64,000 nt of DNA from Mycobacterium bohemicum DSM 44277 (GCF_001053185.1 NZ_CSTD01000001.1:1939009-2003008), one strand, 5' to 3'. Shown: positions 42,425 through 52,530, numbered from the stretch's first letter. Notes: generated from the sequence alone by a model not told the origin. Made by a program: numbers and translations.

Positions 42425-43750
42425 ATGAGCGATCTGGTGGAGCGGGTCCGCGAGGTGTTGCCGTCGGTGCGGCGCGACCTCGAGGACCTGGTGCGCATCG
42501 AATCGGTGTGGGCGGACCCCGCCCGGCGCCCGCAGGTACACCGCAGCGCGCAGGCGGTCGCGGAGTTGTTGTCGCAGGCCGGGTTTGGCGATGTTCGCAT
42601 CGTCAGCGAGGGCGGTGCGCCGGCGGTGATCGCCCACCACCCCGCGCCGCCCGGCGCGCCGACGGTCCTGCTGTACGCCCATCACGACGTCCAGCCGGAA
42701 GGCGACCGCGGGCAGTGGCATTCGCCGCCGTTCGAGCCGACCGAACGCGACGGGCGGCTGTACGGTCGCGGGAGCGCCGACGACAAGGCCGGCATCGCAA
42801 CGCATTTGGCGGCGTTCCGGGCGCACGGCGGCCGACCGCCGGTCGGCGTGACGGTGTTCGTCGAGGGGGAGGAGGAGTCCGGCTCGCCGTCGCTGGGCCG
42901 GTTGCTCGCCGCGCACCGCGACGCCCTGGCCGCCGACGTGATCGTGATCGCGGACTCCGACAACTGGAGCACCGACGTTCCGTCGCTGACGGTCTCGCTG
43001 CGCGGCCTGGTCGATTGCGTCGTCGAGGTCGCCACGCTGGATCACGGGCTGCACTCGGGTTTGTGGGGCGGCGTCGTTCCCGACGCGCTCACCGTCCTGG
43101 TGCGACTGCTGGCCAGCCTGCACGAGGACGACGGCAACGTAGCGGTGGCCGGCCTGTACGAAAGTACCGCGGCTGCAGTCGATTACCCGCCCGAGCGGGT
43201 GCGTGCCGACTCCGGTCTGCTCGACGGGGTGTCCGAGATCGGCACCGGCTCGGTGCCGCAGCGGCTGTGGGCCAAGCCGGCCATCACGGTGATCGGCATC
43301 GACACCACACCGGTCGCCGCCGCGTCGAACACGCTGATCCCGCGGGCCCGGGCCAAGGTCAGCATGCGGGTGGCGCCCGGGGGCGATGCCGCGGCGCACC
43401 TGGACGCGCTGACCGAGCACCTGCGCAGCCACGCGCCGTGGGGCGCGCACGTCGTCGTCACGCCCGGCGACAAGGGTGAGCCCTACGCCATCGACGCCAG
43501 CGGCCCGGTGTACGACGCGGCGCGGGCGGCGTTCCGGCAGGGGTGGGGCGTGGAGCCGATCGACATGGGTATGGGCGGCTCGATCCCGTTCATCGCCGAG
43601 TTCGCGACCGCCTTCCCGCAGGCGAAGATCCTCGTCACCGGCGTGGAGGACCCCGGCACCCAGGCGCACAGCATCAACGAGAGCCTGCACCTCGGCGTGC
43701 TCGAGCGCGCGGCGATCACCGAGGCGCTGCTGCTGGCCAACCTGGCCTGA
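42425..43750 (+). CDS. M20-family metallopeptidase (dipeptidase-like)
   Basis: 441 residues. Zinc-site motifs are YAHHDVQPEGD, RGSADDKAGIATHL (Asp) and FVEGEEESGSPSL (Glu-Glu), and GMGGSIPFIAEF and PGTQAHSINESL lie near the C-terminus. These match M20 dipeptidases/deacylases such as the M. tuberculosis Rv2522c product at this place. The enzyme is cytosolic with no signal peptide. The ATG at 42425 follows GGGAGG. The upstream hairpin may separate it from fas-acpS. Confidence 0.92.
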   Translation: MSDLVERVREVLPSVRRDLEDLVRIESVWADPARRPQVHRSAQAVAELLSQAGFGDVRIVSEGGAPAVIAHHPAPPGAPTVLLYAHHDVQPEGDRGQWHSPPFEPTERDGRLYGRGSADDKAGIATHLAAFRAHGGRPPVGVTVFVEGEEESGSPSLGRLLAAHRDALAADVIVIADSDNWSTDVPSLTVSLRGLVDCVVEVATLDHGLHSGLWGGVVPDALTVLVRLLASLHEDDGNVAVAGLYESTAAAVDYPPERVRADSGLLDGVSEIGTGSVPQRLWAKPAITVIGIDTTPVAAASNTLIPRARAKVSMRVAPGGDAAAHLDALTEHLRSHAPWGAHVVVTPGDKGEPYAIDASGPVYDAARAAFRQGWGVEPIDMGMGGSIPFIAEFATAFPQAKILVTGVEDPGTQAHSINESLHLGVLERAAITEALLLANLA

Positions 43751-43757
43751 CTCTGCG

Positions 43758-44198
43758 CTAACGCCTGGGCGTCAGCACCACGACGGGTATGGGCCGTGAC
43801 GTGCGCTTCTGGTACTCGGCGTAGGTGCCCCTGTTGACCTTGTTGACGATTTTCCAGAGTCGGTCGTACGCGGGATCGCCCGGCAGGACGGGCCGCGCGG
43901 TGGCCTTGAATCGTCTTGGGCCGACGTTGATCTCGACGTCAGGGTGAGCGATCAAGTTGTGGTACCAGCCGGGCGAGCGGGGAGCGCCGCCATTGGACGC
44001 CGTCACCAGGTAGTTCTCACCGTCGCGGCCGTAGGCCAGCGATGCCGTGCGGGGCCGGCCGGTCTTGGCGCCGACCGTGTGCAGTAGCAGGCTGGGAATC
44101 CAGATCATCCGGTGCCCGATCCAACCGTGGGTTCCCTGGTACACCTTGTCGTGCAACCGCATGTATCCGTAGAGCGCTTTCTCGAACACAGGATTCAT
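43758..44198 (-). CDS. Deazaflavin (F420)-dependent nitroreductase-family protein (DDN-like)
   Basis: 146 residues. Motifs of the DDN/flavin reductase-like split-barrel family are LLLHTVGAKTGRPRTASLAY, YLVTASNGGAPRSPGWYHNL and HPDVEINVGPRRFKATAR. These proteins use reduced F420 to reduce quinones and nitro compounds. It converges on the peptidase gene with seven bases between. The ATG at 44198 was chosen; an in-frame GTG at 44213 would add five residues and neither has a strong ribosome site. Confidence 0.87.
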   Translation of the reverse strand: MNPVFEKALYGYMRLHDKVYQGTHGWIGHRMIWIPSLLLHTVGAKTGRPRTASLAYGRDGENYLVTASNGGAPRSPGWYHNLIAHPDVEINVGPRRFKATARPVLPGDPAYDRLWKIVNKVNRGTYAEYQKRTSRPIPVVVLTPRR

Positions 44199-44371
44199 GG
44201 CACTGAGTATCACCGTTCACATGGCCGATCGGGCCGACGCGGTGATGTTGTGGTTTGCCGTCTGGGTGATCGTCGGCGATCCGGCGTGGTGGGCCACCGA
44301 GTTGCCATCGCCGAGAACGAAGAAGGTGTCGGCGCCGTCGACGAAGAGCCCGATCGGCGCCGCGCCTCCCG

Positions 44372-44848
44372 CTAAGAACCCGCGATGATCTTCTGGATGC
44401 TCGATGCGGTGTTTGCCGCCTTGACGTTGTACTGCGCGACGGCGATCTTGCCCTTTTCGTCGACCACGAAGGTGGATCGAATGACGCCCCGGACCGTCTT
44501 GCCGTACATCTGCTTTTCGCCGTAGGTGCCCCAGGCCGTCAAAACCTTGCGGTCGGGGTCGGACAGCAGCGGGAACGTCAGCTTCTCGGCGTCGCGGAAT
44601 TTGGCGAGCTTCTCCGGCTTGTCGGGGGAGATGCCGACGACGTCGATGCCGGCGTCGTTGAGGTCGCGCAGGTTGTCGCGGAAGGCGCAGGCCTGCTTGG
44701 TGCAGCCCGGCGTCGAGGCCGCCGGGTAGAAGTAGACGACCAGGCGCCGGCCCTTGTAGTCGGCCAGAGAGACCTTGTTGCCGTCGGCGTCGGGCAGGCT
44801 GAAGGCGGGCGCTTTGTCGCCCGGGGCCAAACGGGGGGTTTCGGTCAA
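44372..44848 (-). CDS. bcp: Peroxiredoxin of the Bcp/PrxQ type
   Basis: 158 residues with the peroxidatic cysteine C49 and resolving cysteine C54 in ASTPGCTKQACAFRDN, the five-residue spacing of atypical 2-Cys PrxQ enzymes. It reduces hydroperoxides using thioredoxin in the cytosol and corresponds to Rv2521. The 173 bases between it and the nitroreductase-family start (44199-44371) hold only a doubtful small open frame on the + strand. Confidence 0.95.
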   Translation of the reverse strand: MTETPRLAPGDKAPAFSLPDADGNKVSLADYKGRRLVVYFYPAASTPGCTKQACAFRDNLRDLNDAGIDVVGISPDKPEKLAKFRDAEKLTFPLLSDPDRKVLTAWGTYGEKQMYGKTVRGVIRSTFVVDEKGKIAVAQYNVKAANTASSIQKIIAGS

Positions 44849-44945
44849 CGTGTTTTCCCTTCTCTCGACCGGAGCGCGGGGTGCGACGCTAGCTGATCTA
44901 GGGTAGTGCGAGCAGGTGCATCAGGTGGAGTTGGAGGACAGAGGC

Positions 44946-45173
44946 GTGGCGGATCGCGATCCCGAGGCCATCAAGCAGGACATCGACCAAGCCCGCGACC
45001 AACTGGCGGCCACGGTCGATTCGCTTGCTGAGCGGGCGAACCCCCGCCGCCTCGCCGACGACCTGAAAGCCCGCGCCGTCGAGTTCGTGAAGAAGCCGGT
45101 GGTGATCGCCTCGCTGGTGGGGATCTCCTCGATCGTCGTGGTCGTGGTGGTGCGCAGGGTCAGGAACCGCTGA
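44946..45173 (+). CDS. Small DUF3618-type membrane protein (Rv2520c homologue, 75 aa)
   Basis: 75 residues, the same length as Rv2520c. An acidic/amphipathic N-terminal half with AIKQDIDQARDQLAATVDSL leads to one C-terminal transmembrane helix (VIASLVGISSIVVVVVV) and a basic RRVRNR tail. This layout is that of DUF3618 proteins. GTG at 44946 was chosen for GGAGG eight bases upstream. The 3' end overlaps the convergent DUF3556-type gene by 14 bases. Function unknown. Confidence 0.85.
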   Translation: MADRDPEAIKQDIDQARDQLAATVDSLAERANPRRLADDLKARAVEFVKKPVVIASLVGISSIVVVVVVRRVRNR

Positions 45174-46899
45174 CGCGATCACTCTGGGCGTAGACCGGAA
45201 TGTCATCGGCCCAGGGCTGGGTGGTGGCCATGTCCACGACGTTGCAATAGCCGCGCTCGAACTCGCCCGTCGCCGCGTCGACCAGCCGGTACTCCTGCGT
45301 CGGTTTGTGGATGGGCTGGGCGTCGAGGATCACGACGCGGACCTCGCCCGGCTCGAACCCGCACCGCCGCCGTAGCGCCTCGACCAGGCACTCGTTGTGC
45401 ATGTGCCCGTCACCGAAGTTCCAGCCCAGCACCATGGAGCACAGGACCTCGCCCTCGCACAGGTTGAACTCGTCCTCGTCGTAGCCCGCCATCGCGCGGT
45501 GCGCCAGCGTGAGCAGCGCGCGCCCGTGGGTGTTCATCCCGCGGAACGCGAGGGCGAGGTGCAGCGGGATCAGCGCCTCGTCCTTGCTGCCGTACAACCG
45601 CTCGAGCTGCAGATGTTGCATCGGGCCGAGCGCGCGCGAACCGACGCGGATCTTCTCGTCGGCCGACGGCTTGACGCACCACAGGGTGGTGTCCCAGTTG
45701 CCGGCGTAGTACCGCATGCCGGGCAGGAAGGAGATCTTGCGCGGGTACAGGTTTCCGGCCACGACGACTCCGGCGAGGACCGCGAACAAGATGGCGATCG
45801 GGGTTGGGTGGGTGACGCTGGACAGACCCAGGTGCGCATGGGCGACGAACAGCGACAGCACCCCGAAGATCATGAACACGTTCCACTCCAGCGGCACGCC
45901 CATCGGGAAGGCGAGCAGGATGTTCAGGTGGAACACGATCATGACGAACGCGGCGACCGCCGTCGGCCAGCCGCCGTGGGAGAAGAACAGCACCAGTGGC
46001 ACCAAGCCTTCGACCGCGGTCGAAAAGTGGGCGATAAAGCCCGCTAATGCGCTGGGCCGCAAGTCATCCGGATGGTGCTTGAACAACGATCGCTTGAGAA
46101 CCCCGCTGGGGATGAACGGGTTGTTCGCCAGCATCGTCGAGATCACGAATGGGAAGTGCCGGGTCAGCTTCGAGGCCGCCGCGCCCAGCCAGATCACCAT
46201 GAAGACCACCTTGGCCCCGACGATGATGTCGGGGCCCGAGAACAGGAACACCAGGGCCAGCGGGCCGTACACCTCGCCGCGAGCGGCGAGGAAGATTACC
46301 TTGTCGCGCAGGCTGATTGCGGCCAGCACCACCAGGATGGCGACGGTCTGCCACCGCGGCAGCACGCCAATTGTCGTATCCAGCGCCGGAATTGGGCCCG
46401 TGCCGTCGGACAGCAGCGCGGTCATGAGCAATGCCAGCAGGGCGCCGTAGAGCACGACGTCGAGCGGAGTCCGGTCGTTCCCCTTGGTCAGCGGCACCCG
46501 ATCGGGCCAGGGGGGCAGCCGGATGGTCCCGGGGCGCAGCCAATACAGAATCGAGCCCATCGGCGGGAAGTAACGGCCGGCCAGCGGGCCGAAGCAACAA
46601 CCCAGGCCGACGACTTCGAACAGCATCGTGTACAGGGCGGCCTTCTGGAACACGATCGGCTCGGACCACCACGAGGTCACCGCCCCGAAATCGCCGATGC
46701 CCTTCGTCGACCAGGCGAACAGCCAGGCGCCCAGGATGTACAGCGCGATCTTGACGCCGTACATCAAATGCATCACCAGCGGAGTGCCGAACCCGTTTTG
46801 CGCGATGTGCCGCGCCATGGGCACGATCCGTTCGGCGCGTGGCCGTTTGCTCCACTCGGCCATGTCGACGACGGGCAGGTTGGGCTGGATGAATCCCAT
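45160..46899 (-). CDS. DUF3556-type polytopic membrane protein (579 aa)
   Basis: 579 residues, within the narrow length range of the DUF3556 family. The first 410 residues contain about ten hydrophobic segments, and the last 170 form a soluble domain with NLCEGEVLCSMVLGWNFGDG and VVILDAQPIHKPTQEYR. The N-terminus MGFIQPNLPVVD is soluble. The ATG at 46899 has AAGGAG six bases upstream. Function unknown. It is not part of the M. tuberculosis order here and shares its strand with the diiron protein gene, 185 bases away. Confidence 0.82.
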   Translation of the reverse strand: MGFIQPNLPVVDMAEWSKRPRAERIVPMARHIAQNGFGTPLVMHLMYGVKIALYILGAWLFAWSTKGIGDFGAVTSWWSEPIVFQKAALYTMLFEVVGLGCCFGPLAGRYFPPMGSILYWLRPGTIRLPPWPDRVPLTKGNDRTPLDVVLYGALLALLMTALLSDGTGPIPALDTTIGVLPRWQTVAILVVLAAISLRDKVIFLAARGEVYGPLALVFLFSGPDIIVGAKVVFMVIWLGAAASKLTRHFPFVISTMLANNPFIPSGVLKRSLFKHHPDDLRPSALAGFIAHFSTAVEGLVPLVLFFSHGGWPTAVAAFVMIVFHLNILLAFPMGVPLEWNVFMIFGVLSLFVAHAHLGLSSVTHPTPIAILFAVLAGVVVAGNLYPRKISFLPGMRYYAGNWDTTLWCVKPSADEKIRVGSRALGPMQHLQLERLYGSKDEALIPLHLALAFRGMNTHGRALLTLAHRAMAGYDEDEFNLCEGEVLCSMVLGWNFGDGHMHNECLVEALRRRCGFEPGEVRVVILDAQPIHKPTQEYRLVDAATGEFERGYCNVVDMATTQPWADDIPVYAQSDRVSGS

Positions 46900-47084
46900 T
46901 GCAGCTCCTTCGACGCGGCTCGGCCACATGGGGCGCCGATCGGTGACAGGGAGAAACTACCGGTCCACGGCGTATCTGCATACCACCGGGCCGGACGGTG
47001 CGCGATGAGCTAGCCGACGGGCGGCCTGCCGCCGCCAATTGCGTTGATTACTAAGGGTTTTGGCGTCCGCTCCACGATTGGAGA

Positions 47085-48185
47085 CTAATTCGCGCCCGCC
47101 GCGATCACCTGGTCCACCTCGAGGGCCCGGCCGGCCATCTCGGCGTGTGCCTTGTCCAGCGCGTCGGCCTGATCTTCGTCGGCCTTCATCAGCGTCTCGA
47201 TGTCGAAGCCGGCCATCTCGAGGACACCCATGTCCGCGAAGGCCTTCTGCACTTTGTCGCCCCACAGCCCGATGTCCTTGACGATGGGCACGATCCGGCT
47301 GAACAGGTGCGAGCGGAACTGGATCATCAGCGGCGAGTGGTCAACCCACGCGGCGCACTCCTGGACGTCCATGCCAAGAGTCTCGAACACCTCCTCGCCG
47401 CGGAACCGGTCGCGCATCAGGTAGCAGGCGTCCACGACGAACTCTTCACGCTCGTCGCGCTCGGCCGTCGTGAGCGCGGAGTAGTAGTCCTTCAGCGAGA
47501 TTCGACCGAAGGCGACGTGCCGGGCCTCGTCCTGCATGACGTAGGCCAGCAATTGCTTGGACAGCGAGTCCTGCGGCGTGATGTCCCGCAGCACCCCGAA
47601 GGCGGCGAGCGCGAGCCCCTCGATGAGTACCTGCATGCCGAGGTAGGGCATGTCCCAGCGCGAGTCGCGCAGGGTGTCCTCGAGCAGCGCCGTCAGATTC
47701 TTGTTGATCGGGTAGACGAGGCCGATTTTCTCCTGCAGGAACCGCGAGAACGCCTCCACATGCCGGGCTTCGTCCATGGTCTGGGTGGCCGCGTAGAACT
47801 TCGCGTCCAGGTCCGGAACGACCTCGACGATCTTCGCCGAACACACCATCGCGCCCTGCTCTCCGTGCAGGAACTGAGAGAACTGCCAGGCCTGGGAGTG
47901 CAGGCGCATCTCGGCGCGGCGCGCTTCGTCCGCGGCGTCCCACATCGGGCTGCCGAACAGGGGATGGAACTCATCGGGCAGCCCGACCGGGTTCGTCGGG
48001 TCGACGTCTTGGCCCCAGTCGATGCGCGTTTGGGCGTCCCACTGCTTGTCCTTGCCCTTCTGGTACAGGGACAGAAGGCGGGCGCGCCCCTCGTCGTACT
48101 CCCACGTGAAGCGGGCGTCGCCGTTGCTGGGGACCTCCCACGAGTACGGCTCGGGCACGTCCGTGTACTTGTCCCTGGTTGTCAT
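47085..48185 (-). CDS. Ferritin-like diiron protein (366 aa), possible oxygenase or fatty-acid desaturase relative
   Basis: A helical protein with two canonical ExxH iron-ligand motifs, TMDEARHVEAFSRF and MQDEARHVAFGRI, and single glutamates ahead of each (FLHGEQGAM and QVLIEGLAL). That is the full six-ligand set of a ferritin-like dinuclear iron centre. The length is well above ferritin and nearer to diiron oxygenases. There is no signal peptide. A perfect 19-base palindrome sits 21 bases upstream of the ATG, so the gene is probably under TetR-type control; no TetR gene is adjacent. Confidence 0.87.
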   Translation of the reverse strand: MTTRDKYTDVPEPYSWEVPSNGDARFTWEYDEGRARLLSLYQKGKDKQWDAQTRIDWGQDVDPTNPVGLPDEFHPLFGSPMWDAADEARRAEMRLHSQAWQFSQFLHGEQGAMVCSAKIVEVVPDLDAKFYAATQTMDEARHVEAFSRFLQEKIGLVYPINKNLTALLEDTLRDSRWDMPYLGMQVLIEGLALAAFGVLRDITPQDSLSKQLLAYVMQDEARHVAFGRISLKDYYSALTTAERDEREEFVVDACYLMRDRFRGEEVFETLGMDVQECAAWVDHSPLMIQFRSHLFSRIVPIVKDIGLWGDKVQKAFADMGVLEMAGFDIETLMKADEDQADALDKAHAEMAGRALEVDQVIAAGAN

Positions 48186-48206
48186 GGCCGCCGCCTCTCG
48201 TTACCG

Positions 48207-48225
48207 ATATGACCACTGGTCATAT
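48207..48225. promoter_or_regulatory. 19-base palindromic operator upstream of the diiron protein gene
   Basis: ATATGACCA (48207-48215) and TGGTCATAT (48217-48225) are perfect complements around a single central C. A related half ATGACGCATATC follows. Length and symmetry fit a TetR-type dimer. The regulator must be encoded elsewhere. Confidence 0.65.
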
Positions 48226-48427
48226 GACGCATATCACAATGGTTGCAATATTCGGCGGTGCGGTCAAGCCTGGCGGGCGGCGCTCATTCCGGCTGATTCC
48301 CGACAATTTCCGGCGCCTCCGCGGAGCGCGGGCGGACGTCACGTCGACGTCGCAGATCGCACGTATGTGGGCCCCACCGCCGGAGCACTCGCGCTCATGG
48401 CGCGGCGTGCGAGGGAATCCAACGTGG

Positions 48428-48500
<73 letters not shown>

Positions 48501-48816
48501 TTGGGTCGGCCGAGACCGCGGTAGCGACAATAACAGGCGTTGCGTCGCCGAGTGAAATCCCGGATTCGTTTCAGGATAGCTGCTCAGCCAATCGGACCGG
48601 TGGCCGGTGGCGGTCGTCATAAGTGTGCGCGAGGAACCGCAGCCACCCGAAGAGTTTCGGGAAAAGTCCAGGAAGAGGCGGGCAACCTGCGTGGGGCGGC
48701 ACGCGTCCGGCTTACCGCGGTTGCGGAGGGAAGCCGCCCGAAAGCCTTTAGAATGCTTCCACCGTTCTCGGTCAGCGGTGACCGTAGTCAAGCCAAATAC
48801 ATGAAAGGTCTAGTGG
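48501..48816 (+). promoter_or_regulatory. 316-base region between tRNA-Lys and ldtB
   Basis: No convincing gene. It should hold the divergent promoters for the leftward tRNA and rightward ldtB. A possible -10 box for ldtB is TAGAAT at 48749-48754, without a clear -35 at standard spacing. An AAAGG ribosome site lies ahead of the ldtB ATG. Confidence 0.4.
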
Positions 48817-50013
48817 ATGACGCCGTGGCGCAGACGCCGATCGGGGCTGGCCGTCGTGCTGGCCACGGTCGCGCTGTTCGGCGTTTCCTGCGGCGGGCAC
48901 CCGAGTGCCGCGCCGCCGAAGGTGATCTTCGACAAGGGCACACCGTTTGCCGACCTGTTGGTTCCCAAGCTCACCGCGTCGGTGACCGACGGCGCCGTTG
49001 GCGTCACCGTGGACTCACCGGTGACGGTGAACGTCGCGTACGGCGTACTCGCGTCGGTCACCCTGGTCAACGAAAACGGCAGGTCGATCGCGGGGCAGCT
49101 CAGCCCCGACGGGCTGCGGTGGTCGACCACCGAGCAACTCGGCTACAACAGGCGTTACACGCTGAACGCGAAGGCGCTCGGCCTGGGCGGGGCGGCCAGC
49201 CGGCAGATGACCTTCAAGACCAGCTCGCCCGCGCACCTGACGATGCCGTACGTCGCGCCCGCCGGCGGCGAGGTGGTGGGCGTCGGCGAGCCGGTGGCCA
49301 TCCGCTTCGACGAGAACATCGCCAACCGCGCGGCCGCCCAGAACGCGATCGTGATCACCACGACCCCGCCGGTCGAGGGCGCGTTCTATTGGCTCAACAA
49401 CCGGGAAGTCCGTTGGCGCCCAGAGCAATTCTGGAAGCCCGGAACCGCTGTCGACGTGTCGGTCAACACCTACGGCGTCGACCTGGGCAACGGGATGTTC
49501 GGTGAGGACAACGTCAAGACGCACTTCACCATCGGCGACGAGGTCATCTCGACGGCCGACGACACCACCAAGATGGTGACCGTGCGCGTCAACGGCGAAG
49601 TGGTCAAGACGATGCCGACCTCGATGGGCAAGGACAGCACGCCGACGGCCAACGGTTTCTACATCGTCGGCGGGCGGTTCAAGCACATCATCATGGACTC
49701 CTCCACGTACGGCGTACCGGTCAACTCTCCCAACGGATATCGCACCGATGTCGAGTGGGCCACCCAGCTGTCCTACAGCGGCGTCTTCGTGCATTCCGCT
49801 CCGTGGTCGGTCGGCGCGCAGGGCCACACCAACACCAGCCACGGGTGCCTGAACGTGAGCCCGAGCAACGCCGAGTGGTTCTACGACCACAGCAAGAGCG
49901 GTGACATCGTCGAGGTGATCCACACCGTCGGCCCGACGCTGCCGGGCACCGAGGGCCTCGGTGACTGGAACGTGCCCTGGCCGGTCTGGAAGGCCGGCAA
50001 CGCCGATACCTGA
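48817..50013 (+). CDS. ldtB: L,D-transpeptidase, lipoprotein (LdtB / Ldt-Mt2 type)
   Basis: 398 residues. A lipoprotein signal peptide ends at LFGVSCGG with the lipidated Cys25. Two immunoglobulin-like domains follow (about 45-245), then the YkuD catalytic domain (about 250-370) with [13 protein letters not shown], catalytic Cys344. It forms 3-3 cross-links in peptidoglycan outside the membrane and is the carbapenem target studied in M. tuberculosis (Rv2518c). ATG at 48817. Confidence 0.97.
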   Translation: MTPWRRRRSGLAVVLATVALFGVSCGGHPSAAPPKVIFDKGTPFADLLVPKLTASVTDGAVGVTVDSPVTVNVAYGVLASVTLVNENGRSIAGQLSPDGLRWSTTEQLGYNRRYTLNAKALGLGGAASRQMTFKTSSPAHLTMPYVAPAGGEVVGVGEPVAIRFDENIANRAAAQNAIVITTTPPVEGAFYWLNNREVRWRPEQFWKPGTAVDVSVNTYGVDLGNGMFGEDNVKTHFTIGDEVISTADDTTKMVTVRVNGEVVKTMPTSMGKDSTPTANGFYIVGGRFKHIIMDSSTYGVPVNSPNGYRTDVEWATQLSYSGVFVHSAPWSVGAQGHTNTSHGCLNVSPSNAEWFYDHSKSGDIVEVIHTVGPTLPGTEGLGDWNVPWPVWKAGNADT

Positions 50014-50073
50014 TCGGCGCCTCGTCCCCGATCGCGCGGCCAACCGGGCGCGAAACGGCCGGCGCTATGTTGG

Positions 50074-50147
50074 GGTGGCTGACGGGGCTCGAACCCGCGA
50101 CATCCAGGATCACAACCTGGTGCTCTACCAGCTGAACTACAGCCACC
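50074..50147 (-). tRNA. tRNA-His (anticodon GTG)
   Basis: Minus-strand cloverleaf with acceptor stem GTGGCTG/CAGCCAC, extra G at position -1 (50147) paired with C73 (50074), anticodon loop TTGTGAT and T-arm GCGGGTTCGAGCCCCGT. CCA is encoded at 50071-50073. It sits between ldtB and orn as in M. tuberculosis. Confidence 0.96.
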
Positions 50148-50196
50148 ATGGCCGCCGGCCGGCCTCGGAGTGAGCCGACGAGCAGCGACGTCGATA

Positions 50197-50844
50197 CTAG
50201 CCGGTCGGTGGCTCGGCAGCCGAATCGATTGATTCCGGTGGGTCGTCGCCGGCCTGCAGGTCGGCGACCACAGCCTCTATTTCGCTGGTAGAAGGCCCGG
50301 GCGGCGGCACGAACGCCGTCCGCCGGTAGTACTTCAGCTCCTGAATGGACTCATGGATGTCGGCCAGGGCCCGGTGGGACAGTCCCTTCACCGGCTGGCC
50401 GAAATAGATCCGCGGGTACCAGCGCCGGCACAGTTCCTTGATGGAGCTGACGTCGATCATGCGGTAATGCAGAAAGGCGTCGAGGACCGGCATGTCGCGG
50501 GCGATGAACGAACGATCGGTGGCGATCGAGTTGCCCGCCAGCGGCGCCGTCTTGGGCTGCTTGACGTGCTTGTGGATGTAGTCCATCACCATCGCCTCGG
50601 CCGTCGCCAGGTCGACCGTCGACGCCCTCACCTCGTCGGTCAGGCCCGATCGCGAGTGCATTTCGGTGACCACTTCGACCATCGACGACAGCGCCGCCTC
50701 GTCGGCGTGAATCACGACGTCGACTCCGTCGCCCAGGATGTTCAAATCGGCGTCGGTGACGAGCGCGGCGATCTCGATCAGCTTGTCCGATGCGAGGTTC
50801 AGCCCCGTCATCTCGCAGTCGATCCACACCAATTGGTCAGCCAC
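50197..50844 (-). CDS. orn: Oligoribonuclease (3'-5' exoribonuclease, DEDDh family)
   Basis: 215 residues. The first acidic pair is D9 and E11 in [12 protein letters not shown], Asp follows in [15 protein letters not shown], and the final pair is in [14 protein letters not shown]. It degrades di- to pentanucleotides at the end of RNA decay, and pGpG from cyclic di-GMP. The C-terminal 35 residues form an extra acidic, proline-rich tail. GTG start at 50844. Homologue of Rv2511. Confidence 0.96.
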   Translation of the reverse strand: MADQLVWIDCEMTGLNLASDKLIEIAALVTDADLNILGDGVDVVIHADEAALSSMVEVVTEMHSRSGLTDEVRASTVDLATAEAMVMDYIHKHVKQPKTAPLAGNSIATDRSFIARDMPVLDAFLHYRMIDVSSIKELCRRWYPRIYFGQPVKGLSHRALADIHESIQELKYYRRTAFVPPPGPSTSEIEAVVADLQAGDDPPESIDSAAEPPTG

Positions 50845-50952
50845 ACGGCCAGACTAAGCCCCCGCGCGGGTGCCGCCGGCGCTCACCCTGGCAAGTAGTG
50901 TGAGCGGTGCCGAACCGCGGGGGAACCGACCCGGGAAGAGGAGCGCGCAACG

Positions 50953-52530
50953 ATGACCACCGAATCAGCGGCCGGCGGGACCGGCGATGCCGCACAGCGG
51001 ATCGCGAGCGGCTACGCCGTCGGCGGCCAAGCCTTGGAGCTTGGCACCGTCGTGGTCGACGGCGTCGCCGATCCCACCGCGCGGGTGCGCATCCCACTGG
51101 CCACCGTCAACAGGCACGGGCTGGTAGCAGGAGCGACCGGAACCGGCAAGACGAAGACCCTGCAGCTGATCGCCGAGCAACTCAGCGCGGCCGGGGTGGC
51201 GGTCCTGATGGCCGACATGAAGGGCGACTTGTCCGGACTGGCGCGGGCCGGGGAGAGCAACGACAAGACCGCCGCGCGCGCAACGGATACGGGCGACGAC
51301 TGGACGGCGACGGCCTTCCCGGTCGAGTTCTTCTCGCTGGGAACCGGGGGAATCGGCGTGCCGGTGCGGGCGACCGTCGACAGTTTCGGCCCGGTTCTGT
51401 TGTCAAAAGTGCTGGGGCTGAACGCAACTCAGGAGTCGACCCTGGGCCTGATCTTTCACTGGGCCAAGCAGAACGGCCGATCGCTGGTAACCCTGGACGA
51501 TCTGCGCGGCGTGATCACCCACCTCGCCGGCGACGAGGGCAAGGCCGACCTGAAAGACCTGGGCGGGGTGTCGCCGACGACGGCGGGCGTCATCCTGCGT
51601 GCGCTGGTGAACCTCGCCGGCGAAGGTGGTGACACGTTCTTCGGAGAGCCGAAGCTCGACCCCCAGGACCTGCAGCGCGTCGACGACGGCGGCCACGGCA
51701 TCATCTCGCTGCTCGAGTTCAGCGGCCAGTCGCTGCGTCCGGTCATCTTCTCCACGTTCCTCATGTGGCTGCTGGCCGAACTGTTCAAGGCGCTGCCCGA
51801 GGTCGGTGACCTGGACAAGCCAAAGATGGTGTTCTTCTTCGACGAAGCGCATCTGCTTTTCACCGACGCCTCCAAGGCGTTCCTCGAGCAGGTCGAGCAG
51901 ACCGTCAAGCTGATCCGCTCCAAGGGCGTGGGCGTGTTCTTCTGCACCCAATTGCCCACCGACGTGCCCAATGACGTGCTGTCCCAGTTGGGTGCCCGCA
52001 TCCAGCACGCGCTGCGGGCCTTCACCCCCGACGACCAGAAGGCGCTGAGTAAGACGGTTCGCACCTACCCGAAAACCGATGTCTACGACCTGGAGTCGGC
52101 GCTGACGTCGCTCGGAATCGGTGAGGCCGTCGTCACCGTGTTGTCCGAGAAGGGCGCGCCGACGCCGGTCGCGTGGACCCGGATGCGCGTGCCGCGGTCG
52201 TTGATGGCCTCGATCGGCGACGATGCGATCAAGGCTGCGGTGAAAGACAGCCCGCTGCAGGCCAGGTACGGGCAGACGGTCGAGCGGCAGCCGCAGGCCG
52301 GCCCGCAGGCTCCGCCGTCCCAGCCCGCACCGCAGCCGCCGCAAACGCGTTCCGACTACCCCCCGGTCCCGCCGAATGAGCCGATTCCGCCGATGCCGCA
52401 GCCGGTGGAGCCGAAGGGCCCGGCCGTGTGGGAGGAAGTGCTGAACAATCCGACGGTGAAAAGCGGCATCAATACCGTGATCCGCGAAGCGGTGCGCAAC
52501 CTCTTGGGCAGCGGCCGTCGCCGCAAGTAG
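50953..52530 (+). CDS. HerA/DUF853-type AAA ATPase (Rv2510c homologue)
   Basis: 525 residues. Walker A is GATGTGKT (60-67), and Walker B MVFFFDEAH lies near residue 295, followed by the sensor-like FFCTQLPTDVPNDVLSQLG. The C-terminal 100 residues are a proline/glutamine-rich linker (about 430-485) and a short conserved helix ending in SGRRRK. The family is related to HerA DNA translocases; its role in mycobacteria is not established. Oriented opposite to orn with a 108-base gap. ATG follows GGAAGAGGAG. Confidence 0.92.
   Translation: MTTESAAGGTGDAAQRIASGYAVGGQALELGTVVVDGVADPTARVRIPLATVNRHGLVAGATGTGKTKTLQLIAEQLSAAGVAVLMADMKGDLSGLARAGESNDKTAARATDTGDDWTATAFPVEFFSLGTGGIGVPVRATVDSFGPVLLSKVLGLNATQESTLGLIFHWAKQNGRSLVTLDDLRGVITHLAGDEGKADLKDLGGVSPTTAGVILRALVNLAGEGGDTFFGEPKLDPQDLQRVDDGGHGIISLLEFSGQSLRPVIFSTFLMWLLAELFKALPEVGDLDKPKMVFFFDEAHLLFTDASKAFLEQVEQTVKLIRSKGVGVFFCTQLPTDVPNDVLSQLGARIQHALRAFTPDDQKALSKTVRTYPKTDVYDLESALTSLGIGEAVVTVLSEKGAPTPVAWTRMRVPRSLMASIGDDAIKAAVKDSPLQARYGQTVERQPQAGPQAPPSQPAPQPPQTRSDYPPVPPNEPIPPMPQPVEPKGPAVWEEVLNNPTVKSGINTVIREAVRNLLGSGRRRK

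Noticed and set aside
44197..44388. Small open frame on the + strand between the nitroreductase-family gene and bcp
   Set aside because: It overlaps the end of bcp and the start region of the nitroreductase-family gene, has no ribosome site and no recognisable family.
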